The notes under the pieces are model-generated. The model was given only the letters and a program-made list of their open reading frames with translations, ran no database searches and had not been told where the DNA came from. Both the position numbers and the translations under genes were made by a program. A DNA stretch of 34,246 nucleotides, taken from NCBI GenBank assembly GCA_049658145.1, contig JBASOJ010000036.1, positions 1 through 34,246 of the forward strand, in the 5' to 3' direction. Shown here one piece after another: positions 1-6,078 of the stretch (position 1 is the stretch's first letter; each line of letters begins with the position of its first letter). This DNA comes from UBA6100 sp049658145. GTDB lineage: Bacteria > Actinomycetota > Coriobacteriia > Anaerosomatales > Anaerosomataceae.

Positions 1-19
1 TCTCTCGCGTTCTTCGCAT
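1..19 (-). CDS. IstA-like IS21 transposase, first residues only (runs off left edge)
   Basis: A minus-strand ATG at 19 opens MRRTRE before the window edge. A GGGAG Shine-Dalgarno lies about 7 bases upstream. It sits about 240 bp inward of a tip built of IS21-type repeats, where istA normally starts, and several IstA proteins begin with a similar basic stretch. Six residues cannot prove identity, so the call rests mainly on position. The alternative is that this start is chance. Confidence 0.35.
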
Positions 20-140
20 GGGCAGTCTCCCGTAGGGCACCTCGGCCTCCTCGCATCCGTTGACGAGGTCGAGTGTGACGGTCGCGCCATGCGTCGCTTC
101 GCTACAGCCTCAGATCCGATTCCGCCCCGAGGGCCGAAAG

Positions 141-258
141 TGATCGGCTTGCGGGCGGAACGGGTGATCGGCTTGCTCTGGAATCAGTGATCGGCTTCGA
201 GCGGAATCCCTGATCGGCTTCGGGCGGAACGGGTGATCGGCTTGGACCGGAATACGCA
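141..258 (-). mobile_element. IS21-family-type end with five 23-bp tandem repeats
   Basis: TGATCGGCTT occurs at 141, 165, 188, 211 and 234, a period of 24, 23, 23 and 23. The fuller unit has the form TGATCGGCTTSNNSCGGAAY. Read on the minus strand, the tip begins TGCGTATTCCGG near 258 and repeats inward. Multiple terminal repeats that serve as transposase binding sites are typical of IS21-family elements, whose tips start with TG. The body of the element would lie left of the window, so neither the other end nor a target duplication can be seen. From 259 to 385 I see no gene, only the leader of the following operon. Confidence 0.65.
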
Positions 259-385
259 TCATTTGCCTGTCGGTAACCTGGATACCATTGCTGTAGAGGA
301 GACATCCAGTCTCTGTTGTCGGTTCCTCAGAACGTGACGCCGTGTCTGATGTCGGAGTGAAGTGCTACGGTTGTTGGTGGGCGGA

Positions 386-1171
386 ATGAATGGGGGCGAC
401 GTGACTGAGGATAAGACCGTAGACAGCGAGGCTATGCCTCTGGGTCTGGATGCTCTGCTTGATGTGGTTATCGCATTGCCGATGTCCATGAGCAGTCGTG
501 AGGCACAACGGGGCACGGGCGTATGTCTGCGAGACATTACATTCGCTCGACTCAGCGAGATTGGGACACGCAACCCAACGAACGCCGCGTTTGTCGATGA
601 GATAGTCCCGACCATCTGGGCTGCCTCACGGGGTATGGCGGTCGGGCGCGACCTATTCGCCACTAAGGTCAAATACCTCAACGAACAGGAAGCCGACACC
701 GTTGGCTATCTGGATGCTCTTGCTGGTCTCGCGCCACTCAACAAGGACGGCTGGCTCTTCCGACTGCTGCCACTACTGCCACTTGCTGTGACCGCAGCAG
801 CAGGTATCAAGAAGTGGGGCTTAAAGGGCTGGCTGTCGCTCATCGCCGTGGGCGTGCTTGCCGTGTTCGTAGTCGACATCGTGCTGAAGGTCATCAGGTG
901 GGTCTTTGCTAGTCGCGCACGCAAACGTACACAGGATGAGATGGGACGCTACTGGTCGCAGGCGCTTGACCAATACAGAGCCGTGCTTCGTGACTTCCTT
1001 CGCTCTGTAGTGAGAACGAGCGAGCGATATTACCCAGACTCGGCGATGCGCCAGTTCGAACTGGCGATAGGAACGAAGCCTAAGAGTCTATTGATGACCG
1101 ACGAGGAAGACATCAGGGCGCTAGACGCGCTGATTGACCAACACATCTCACTTCGACCGCTTGATACATAG
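386..1171 (+). CDS. Unrecognised two-helix membrane protein, first gene of a three-gene cargo operon
   Basis: I do not recognise this protein of about 261 residues. The first 120 residues look soluble and mixed. Two hydrophobic segments follow, near residues 124-141 (Leu/Pro/Ala-rich) and 149-174 (Val/Leu/Ile-rich), and then a basic, helical, presumably cytoplasmic tail of about 85 residues. The start is uncertain: in-frame starts exist at GTG 362, ATG 386 and GTG 401. The last has a GGGGG run just upstream, so the true protein may begin MTEDKTVDSE. It stops 16 bp before the metallo-beta-lactamase gene, and the third gene follows on the same strand, so co-transcription is likely. Codon use is less GC-biased than in the backbone to the right, in keeping with horizontal transfer. 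Confidence 0.75.
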   Translation: MNGGDVTEDKTVDSEAMPLGLDALLDVVIALPMSMSSREAQRGTGVCLRDITFARLSEIGTRNPTNAAFVDEIVPTIWAASRGMAVGRDLFATKVKYLNEQEADTVGYLDALAGLAPLNKDGWLFRLLPLLPLAVTAAAGIKKWGLKGWLSLIAVGVLAVFVVDIVLKVIRWVFASRARKRTQDEMGRYWSQALDQYRAVLRDFLRSVVRTSERYYPDSAMRQFELAIGTKPKSLLMTDEEDIRALDALIDQHISLRPLDT

Positions 1172-1187
1172 GACTGGGGGAACGGCT

Positions 1188-2045
1188 ATGGCATCTGTTC
1201 GCGTCTATATATTCAACGTCTATCACGGCTTCTGCGCTCTGGTGAAGGCACCGAACGGCTACGGCTACCTCATTGACTGCGGTCGATGGGACAACTTCTC
1301 TCCCGCTCGCTATATCAAGGACAACATTGGGCTGACCAGTCCTGACGGCATACACCCGTTGGGACAACTACTGGTCACGCACCCTCATGACGACCACATC
1401 GAGGACATCTCAAACGTCAAATCGTTCCTTGCGCCGAAGACACTGCTGAGAGACGCCACCTACGACTGGGATGACATCAAACAAGAGGGTGGCGACGGGG
1501 ACTACGAGAACCTCGACACCTATGTGACCTTCCAACAGCAATACAACCAGCCCGCGACACCCACAGACTGGTCAGGCGTGACATTCTCTTCCCCCGCTCA
1601 CCTGTCACCAGAGGACGCGATGGGCTTGACGGTTAGTGTGGTCAACAACTCAAGTCTCCCGCTCTTCGTCGAATACGCGGGGGCAAGGTTCTTGTTCACG
1701 GGCGACCTTGAGACGGCTGGCTGGCAGGAACTTCTGAAGAAGAAGGCGTTCAAGGACGAGTTGGACAAGGGTGTCCACTTCTTCGTCGCATCGCACCACG
1801 GACATGACTCGGGCTATTGCAGCGAGGTGTTCGACGCGATGGGCGACCCACTCGTGAATATCATCTCTGCGAGACACGACGACGGTAGCGTCTCATCCCA
1901 ATACAGCGCACGAGCCAAGGGCATCACCTTGAACGGTCAGACGCGGAAGACCCTGACCACCCGTAGCGATGGCACCATCCTCATTGAGGTCTCGTCGGAC
2001 AGCAAGTACGACATCTACACAGAGCATCTTGCCAACAACGAGTAG
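1188..2045 (+). CDS. Metallo-beta-lactamase-fold hydrolase (ComEC-like subgroup)
   Basis: This is a 285-residue soluble protein with the metallo-beta-lactamase signature. HPHDDH at residues 65-70 supplies the HxHxDH metal ligands after a hydrophobic strand (QLLVT). FLFTGD at about 168-173 gives the bridging Asp, and SHHGHDSG at about 202-209 gives a late His. The order and the FTGD...SHHG spacing resemble the ComEC C-terminal and related phosphodiesterase/nuclease-like members more than drug-hydrolysing lactamases. ATG 1188 is chosen because GGGGGAAC lies just upstream and the fold starts at once; an upstream ATG at 1134 lies inside the preceding gene. The substrate is unknown; a nucleic acid or nucleotide is a family-based guess. 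It sits between two membrane-protein genes in one tight operon, which suggests a joint function. Confidence 0.85.
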   Translation: MASVRVYIFNVYHGFCALVKAPNGYGYLIDCGRWDNFSPARYIKDNIGLTSPDGIHPLGQLLVTHPHDDHIEDISNVKSFLAPKTLLRDATYDWDDIKQEGGDGDYENLDTYVTFQQQYNQPATPTDWSGVTFSSPAHLSPEDAMGLTVSVVNNSSLPLFVEYAGARFLFTGDLETAGWQELLKKKAFKDELDKGVHFFVASHHGHDSGYCSEVFDAMGDPLVNIISARHDDGSVSSQYSARAKGITLNGQTRKTLTTRSDGTILIEVSSDSKYDIYTEHLANNE

Positions 2046-2082
2046 TCGCCAACATCAGATGTTGTGACATCGAGAGGCGGGA

Positions 2083-3693
2083 ATGGTCTTGTTCGCAGGC
2101 GACTACCAGATATGGCATACCTTCGGTACTTGGTTCGTTGATGACTTTGACGATGGACTTGATGCTGTCGCTGCCGCGCTGGTTGAGTCGGGTGTCGCCG
2201 AAGTAGCCCACACATCTGATGGGCACGTCTATTCGCGGCAAGACGACGAGGTCAAAAAGACGACCTGCGCCGTCCGAGTAAGCCCGTCTGGTCACACTGC
2301 CTTCGTTGAGTGCGAACTACTCGGTAAGGGTCTCTACTCGTCCGAGGGCGTGTACCAGTTCGCGGTCATGTCCTACCGCGAGAACTGGTTAATGAGTGGC
2401 TATTTGCATGAATATGCACCGTTCGTTCGGGTGCTGCTCAATCCTGTTGTGATAGAGAACGATGAGCAGTCTGTGGTTCTCTACCCGCAGGTGAAGTTAT
2501 ATGGCAACGGGGTCGCATTGTTGCACTTCCGACTGTTTGCGCCCGAAGATGGCAGCGACGGCGAGACTCTGGTCAACTTCCATCTCAATCTATTCCAAAT
2601 GGATGTCACGCGGCTGCTCGTGCCGCCCTCGATACTGCTGGAATATGACGCGGCGACCGCACTCTCATCTGTTACATCACGCCGTCACGCGAAGAACGTG
2701 TTGGAAGCGTTTAAGCAGCACATCGCTGGTCATGTAGACCGAGCGACGCGGATGGACATCGAGGACTTCTCGTTCGGCTTGGTCGAAGTGCCGATTGACC
2801 AATACATCGGGGAAGAACCTTGCACCTTCGGGTTCGTCCGCGAGTTGTATATGCAGGCTATCTCACACGCGATTGCGCCCAAGCGCAGCGTGTTTAGAGA
2901 ACAAGGCAACTACTGGGCTTCCCGTCCGACTGTCTTCCTGTTTGACTATACGCGGCAACCCGAGAAGTTCCGCGAAGAGGATGAAGTCCTCAACCGTGAG
3001 TTCGCAAGCATCCTTCTGCGAGTCCCGAACGTAAGCCCACAGACGGCGGCAAGAGCGCACCTCGATAATCTTCGGCTGTTCGATGATTGCCGTTGGTATA
3101 TCGGCGAGGCGGTCAACCTGCTCGCGGTATCAAGCACATACGAACAGTCAAACACCGATGAACCCGACCCTAACCACGGACAACTTGTGTACGACAAGAT
3201 TGTTCAGGTCGAGGCGATGGAGTTCATCAGGTACACGCACCGCAAGATGCTTGAGAATGCTATGAAGTCCAAGAGCAGTCCTGATGAGACGCAGGCTGAC
3301 TGGCGAGCGGTTCAAGATATGGAGTTCGTCCTCGCAGACCCATCTAATGTTGGCGAGGTCACGGACACTATTCACCACTACGAGAACGTCACAGGCTTGG
3401 GCGATATCCGTAGACGGATTGTCCAGAGCCTTGAAGTCCAGTCGCAGTACGCCACCTATCGTAAGAGCCAGTCGCTTACCGCACTTGGCATCGTCGCCAC
3501 GCTGGTGCTTGGTCTGTCCTCGCTGCCAACCCTGACCAACGAAGTCGTCATCCCCATACTCGGCTTACTAGGTGTAGCCGCCTGCTCGCTGTCGGCGGGA
3601 ATGAAGTTGTTGTTGATGTTGGCAACCGCAGTGGTGTTGTTCGGCATGGCGTTCATCTTGTGGCGGGCAGTCCGTAGGCGCTACAGCAGGTAG
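2083..3693 (+). CDS. Unrecognised large protein with C-terminal membrane anchor, third gene of the cargo operon
   Basis: This 536-residue protein matches no family I recognise. About 460 residues are soluble: a mixed alpha/beta N-terminal part, then from about 300 a helical charged part. Hydrophobic segments lie near 463-484, 488-505 and 508-527, followed by a basic tail (RAVRRRYSR). A long helical stalk running into C-terminal helices recalls the layout of CorA-type channels, but no GMN motif is present, so this is only an analogy. It follows the metallo-beta-lactamase gene by 37 bp on the same strand. ATG 2083 has a GAGGCGGGA stretch close upstream. With its partners it may form a membrane-associated conflict module. 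The gene is complete and its codon use is island-like. Confidence 0.75.
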   Translation: MVLFAGDYQIWHTFGTWFVDDFDDGLDAVAAALVESGVAEVAHTSDGHVYSRQDDEVKKTTCAVRVSPSGHTAFVECELLGKGLYSSEGVYQFAVMSYRENWLMSGYLHEYAPFVRVLLNPVVIENDEQSVVLYPQVKLYGNGVALLHFRLFAPEDGSDGETLVNFHLNLFQMDVTRLLVPPSILLEYDAATALSSVTSRRHAKNVLEAFKQHIAGHVDRATRMDIEDFSFGLVEVPIDQYIGEEPCTFGFVRELYMQAISHAIAPKRSVFREQGNYWASRPTVFLFDYTRQPEKFREEDEVLNREFASILLRVPNVSPQTAARAHLDNLRLFDDCRWYIGEAVNLLAVSSTYEQSNTDEPDPNHGQLVYDKIVQVEAMEFIRYTHRKMLENAMKSKSSPDETQADWRAVQDMEFVLADPSNVGEVTDTIHHYENVTGLGDIRRRIVQSLEVQSQYATYRKSQSLTALGIVATLVLGLSSLPTLTNEVVIPILGLLGVAACSLSAGMKLLLMLATAVVLFGMAFILWRAVRRRYSR

Positions 3694-3984
3694 CACTAGA
3701 CAAGGAAGAACGACCAGCGAACTCTGGTGTATTTACATTCGCTCAAGCATCGCTCTCGGTGGTTCGTCATCCTCATCCAGCCACGCCTCAACTTCATTGT
3801 CTAGCCCAAGGCGAGTGATTGCCGCTTGCAGTCCCAGAACTGCTTCGCCTGTATCAATGTCCACGACGGTTGCACATTCACGGTCGGTATCAATGAACTC
3901 GTTGATGATGCCGTCAAACATCGCTGCTTGTTCTTCGCGCTGCTTCTCGGCACGCCACTCACTATCTATCAGGGAACGACCCCT

Positions 3985-4012
3985 TGAATCGCCCCGGGTT
4001 CAGTGGAGACTC
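3985..4012 (+). repeat. Left terminal inverted repeat of the IS3 element
   Basis: It begins TGAATCGCCCCGGGTT and ends GGAGACTC. It matches the reverse complement of 5251-5278 at 24 of 28 positions, the four differences being clustered at the 17th to 20th bases. CCT lies just outside. The OrfB stop codon falls inside this repeat. Confidence 0.9.
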
Positions 4013-4920
4013 GATTCCTTGGGTCCGACTGTAGCGTTCGCTGCCTGCTCGAGCCAGTAGAGACCCTCGAACTCGGCCGGTGGTGTGTCTCCGATCGGTT
4101 CCAGCAGCCGCCTGTTGTTGAACCAGTCGACCCACTCCAGCGTGGCGTACTCGACGTCCTCGATGCTCCTCCAGGGTCCGCGCCTGCGGATCACCTCGGT
4201 CTTGTAGAGGCCGTTGATCGTCTCGGCCATCGCGTTGTCGTAGCTGTCTCCCTTGCTGCCGACCGAAGCCACAGCACCGGCCTCCGCGAGACGTTCCGTG
4301 TAGCGGATCGAGAGGTATTGCACTCCGCGGTCTGAGTGGTGGATCACGCCTCGGGCGCCGTCACCGCGCGCCCACACCGCCATCTCGAGCGCGTCGAGAG
4401 CCAGGTCGCTTCGAAGCGAGCTCGAGACCCGCCAGCCGACGATCATCCTCGAGAACACGTCGATGACAAACGCGACGTAGACGAAGCCCTTCCACGTCGC
4501 CACGTAGGTGATGTCCGCGACCCACAGCTGGTTCGGGCGCGTCGCCGTGAAGTCGCGCTCCACGAGATCAGCCGGCCTGTCCGCCCGACCGTCGGCATGG
4601 GTCGTCACTTTGAAGGCACCCCGGCGCACGCCGGAAAGCCCCAGCTCACGCATCAGACGGGCCACGGTGCATCTGGCCACGGGGATGTTCTCGCGCACGA
4701 GCTGCTTCCAGACCTTGCGGGCGCCATAGCAGCCGTCGTAGCTCGCGGCGTGCACCCGCTCGATCTCCGGCTTGAGCTGCTCGTCGCGCAGCGCCCTGGC
4801 CGAGGGCGGACGCGTCTTGGCGGCGTAGTAGGTTGATGGGGCGATCGGCAGCTGCTCGCAGATCGGCTCGACCCCGAAGCGCTCGCGGTTGGCGTCGATG
4901 AACTCGGCTACCTCTTCTGT
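4000..4920 (-). CDS. IS3-family transposase OrfB (catalytic part, made by frameshift from OrfA)
   Basis: This frame carries the IS3 integrase-core (rve) domain: ADITYVATWKGFVYVAFVID gives the first Asp, HHSDRGVQY the second Asp and SYDNAMAETINGLYK the Glu of the DDE triad. Upstream of the first internal Met the frame stays open back to about 4920 (EVAEFIDANRERFG, then PSTYYAAK). It overlaps the end of OrfA in the -1 frame and has no good start of its own. The active enzyme is therefore most likely an OrfAB fusion made by programmed -1 frameshifting, as known for the family. The exact slip site is not obvious. The frame is complete to its stop inside the left inverted repeat. Confidence 0.92.
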   Translation of the reverse strand, partial: TEEVAEFIDANRERFGVEPICEQLPIAPSTYYAAKTRPPSARALRDEQLKPEIERVHAASYDGCYGARKVWKQLVRENIPVARCTVARLMRELGLSGVRRGAFKVTTHADGRADRPADLVERDFTATRPNQLWVADITYVATWKGFVYVAFVIDVFSRMIVGWRVSSSLRSDLALDALEMAVWARGDGARGVIHHSDRGVQYLSIRYTERLAEAGAVASVGSKGDSYDNAMAETINGLYKTEVIRRRGPWRSIEDVEYATLEWVDWFNNRRLLEPIGDTPPAEFEGLYWLEQAANATVGPKESSLH

Positions 4921-5228
4921 TGGCGGTCGAGCTCCGCCCCGAAGAAAGCCGCGGCACTCTTGAGGATCTCGTTGGCGCGTTTCAGCTCACGGTTCTCGCG
5001 CTCGAGTTCCTTCATGCGGGCCCGCTCGTCGGTCGTGAGCCCGGGGCGCAAGCCCCCGTCGGTCTTGGCCCGCCTGACCCAGAGCCGGAGCGTTTCCGGA
5101 CTCATCCCGAGCTTGCCGGAGATGGAGCGGATCGCGGCGTACTGCGTCCCGTGTTCCTCGGTGTGCTCGAAGACCATCCGGACGGCCCGTTCACGCACTT
5201 CCTGTGGGTAACGCGTTCTTCTGTCCAT
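4908..5228 (-). CDS. IS3-family transposase OrfA (DNA-binding part)
   Basis: This 106-residue protein has an N-terminal helix-turn-helix of the IS3 OrfA type (VRERAVRMVFEH, then GMSPETLRLWVRRA) and a C-terminal leucine-zipper-like helix (MKELERENRELKRANEIL). It recognises the IS ends and, fused to OrfB by frameshift, provides the transposase. The start ATG at 5228 (MDRRTRYPQEV) is close to the right inverted repeat. Length and layout are normal for the family. Confidence 0.93.
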   Translation of the reverse strand: MDRRTRYPQEVRERAVRMVFEHTEEHGTQYAAIRSISGKLGMSPETLRLWVRRAKTDGGLRPGLTTDERARMKELERENRELKRANEILKSAAAFFGAELDRQQKR

Positions 5229-5250
5229 GACCCCATCCTCTCAAACGATG

Positions 5251-5278
5251 GAGTCTCCGGGAAACCCGGGGCGATTCA
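5251..5278 (-). repeat. Right terminal inverted repeat of the IS3 element
   Basis: This is the reverse complement partner of 3985-4012, followed outward by the second CCT target copy at 5279-5281. The orfA start at 5228 lies about 50 bp inward, so the IS promoter should overlap this end. Confidence 0.9.
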
Positions 5279-5323
5279 CCTATATTCTTGGTCGTGCTTC
5301 CCCTTGAAGTTGACCATTCGTAT

Positions 5324-5542
5324 CCCCCGTCGTTTGCCTGACGGCTTCTACGATATCCAAGACACGTTCAAAGAGACAGCGATACGAAGAAGCCCTCTGT
5401 CTACAAATGGGCAGGTCATCACTCGCCCGCCTTCACCGCCGAAGTCTATGCGCGTCTCATCAGGCAGGTTCACGACAAGGCGGCTGACAAGATGCGAGAG
5501 GCTGTCATCCCAGAGAAGCAGGTAGACCTACTGAATAAGTAG
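5324..5542 (+). pseudogene. Tyrosine recombinase (integrase) C-terminal remnant
   Basis: Two different plus-strand frames hold pieces of a tyrosine-recombinase tail. Near 5330 one frame reads LPDGFYDIQDTF, which lines up with the family box usually written FHDLRHTF but lacks its His and Arg. From about 5395 another frame reads YKWAGHHSPAFTAEVYARL, matching the GH-S-P-x-T...Y box with the catalytic Tyr, and then a normal-looking helical tail to a TAG at 5542. No catalytic N-terminal part is present, and a stop lies upstream in the second frame. The gene is therefore truncated, frameshifted and dead. It lies about 350 bp from the attachment-site scar at 5891, the usual place for an integrase gene. 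Identity rests on motif recognition by eye. Confidence 0.6.
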
Positions 5543-5562
5543 GGAACCTTGCCTACGAATGC

Positions 5563-5568
5563 TAAAAT
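5563..5568 (+). promoter_or_regulatory. Possible extended -10 of the element-borne tRNA gene
   Basis: TAAAAT, preceded by TGC (an extended -10 form), lies 13 bp upstream of the tRNA start, a sensible distance for a tRNA transcript. No convincing -35 is seen at the usual spacing. Confidence 0.4.
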
Positions 5569-5581
5569 CACCAGAGTTCAT

Positions 5582-5657
5582 GGGCACGTAGTTCAGCGGA
5601 TAGAATAACGCTCTCCTAAAGCGTAGGTCGCTGGTTCAAGTCCAGCCGTGCCCACCA
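5582..5657 (+). tRNA. tRNA-Arg, anticodon CCU
   Basis: The cloverleaf is complete. The acceptor stem is GGGCACG (5582-5588) with CGTGCCC (5647-5653), followed by discriminator A and an encoded CCA. The D stem is GTTC/GAAT with one wobble. The anticodon stem is ACGCT/AGCGT with loop CTCCTAA, giving anticodon CCU, and the T arm is GCTGG-TTCAAGT-CCAGC. It reads AGG codons. It lies inside the mobile element, just after the integrase remnant, and differs in acceptor and T stems from the half-tRNA at 5891-5934. It is therefore a separate, element-carried isoacceptor and not the target gene itself. A strong terminator follows at once. Confidence 0.95.
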
Positions 5658-5667
5658 CAGATAGCAC

Positions 5668-5708
5668 AAGAAGGAAGAGGTCAACTGCCTCTTCCTTCTT
5701 CGTTTGTT
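5668..5708 (+). terminator. Intrinsic terminator after the tRNA-Arg gene
   Basis: A perfect 13-bp stem, AAGAAGGAAGAGG (5668-5680) with CCTCTTCCTTCTT (5688-5700), has a 7-base loop and is followed by CGTTTGTT. It begins 11 bp after the tRNA CCA end. Confidence 0.88.
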
Positions 5709-5769
5709 GGTGTCAGACGGGTTGTCTTCGGTGCTGTATCCTGAGCGTGACAAAGATGGTGTCCAGAAC

Positions 5770-5810
5770 CCACTTCAGCCACAATGTAGCCACGGATTAG
5801 CCACTTCAGC
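5770..5810 (+). repeat. Short nested direct repeats next to the attachment site (possible integrase arm sites)
   Basis: CCACTTCAGC occurs at 5770-5779 and 5801-5810, and TAGCCAC occurs at 5787-5793 and 5798-5804. They lie 80-120 bp inside the element end. Tyrosine integrases bind short direct arm-type repeats in such positions, so this is a reasonable reading, but it is inference. The rest of 5709-5890 shows no gene. Confidence 0.35.
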
Positions 5811-5890
5811 ACTCTAAGTCCGAGAGTGCCAACACCAACAACACATCTACGTGCGGTTATTGTTCAGCGTAGGCACCAAAGAACAAGTAT

Positions 5891-5934
5891 TCCTAAACCT
5901 GGTGTCGGAGGTTCGAATCCTCCAGGGGGCACCA
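5891..5934 (+). other. Attachment-site scar: 3' half of a tRNA-Arg(CCU) gene
   Basis: This begins inside the anticodon loop (TCCTAAACC, anticodon CCU at 5892-5894). A full T arm, GGAGG-TTCGAAT-CCTCC, follows, then the acceptor 3' strand AGGGGGC, discriminator A and CCA. No matching 5' half (expected acceptor GCCCCCT) exists upstream, so this is not a working tRNA. It is the pattern left when an element integrates into the 3' half of a tRNA gene. The element lies to the left and the intact tRNA should be at its other end, outside the window. It marks the boundary between the odd-composition region and the GC-rich backbone. Confidence 0.85.
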
Positions 5935-6078
5935 CGGACACGATTACGGGAGTGCACCGCCACCGGTGCGCTCCCGTTGGCTGTCCCCGCCTCCGAAGGT
6001 GCCTCGCACAGGCAGGATTCAGCAGTTTTCAGACGAATATCGTGGTGGACTAGTCTGCCCACACGGAGGAGGTGTTCG

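Larger units (their letters stand above)
3985..5278 (-). mobile_element. Complete IS3-family insertion sequence
   Basis: This 1,294-bp element has matching ends: the left end and the reverse complement of the right end both start TGAATCGCCCCGGGTT, and 24 of the first 28 bases agree. CCT lies directly outside each end (3982-3984 and 5279-5281), a 3-bp target duplication as expected for IS3-family transposition. Inside, on the minus strand, are two overlapping frames, OrfA and OrfB. OrfB holds a DDE catalytic domain. Both frames are open, so the element may still be active. It disrupts a small gene, described separately. Confidence 0.93.
3733..5317 (-). pseudogene. 95-residue hypothetical gene split by the IS3 element
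   Basis: From 3733 to 3984 the minus strand encodes a C-terminal piece ending PPRAMLERM. Minus-strand ATG 5317, with GGGGGAT upstream, encodes the first residues (MVNFKGKHDQEY) on the far side of the IS. Removing 3985-5278 and one copy of the 3-bp target duplication CCT joins the two in frame to a 95-residue acidic, helical protein. An N-terminal basic/coiled part carries WRAEKQREEQ and a C-terminal acidic part carries DEDDEPP. I do not recognise the family; an anti-restriction-like or antitoxin-like small protein is possible but unsupported. It converges on the cargo operon. The insertion looks recent, because both halves are still open and the duplication is exact. Confidence 0.75.

Noticed and set aside
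141..243. Possible CRISPR array (regular 23-bp repeats)
   Set aside because: The units abut without unique spacers and end at a TG-type IS tip, so they are terminal transposase sites.
4920..5525. Plus-strand open frame of about 200 residues across the IS3 right end
   Set aside because: It runs antisense to orfA and across the IS border, and codes for no recognisable domain; only its last part touches the integrase remnant.
5880..5934. A second complete tRNA gene
   Set aside because: The T arm, acceptor 3' strand and CCA are present, but no D arm, 5' acceptor strand or 5' anticodon stem can be found.
5851..6078. Upstream extension of the sensor-kinase frame
   Set aside because: It reads through the half-tRNA scar and has no ribosome site, while GTG 6079 has GGAGGAGG at a good distance.
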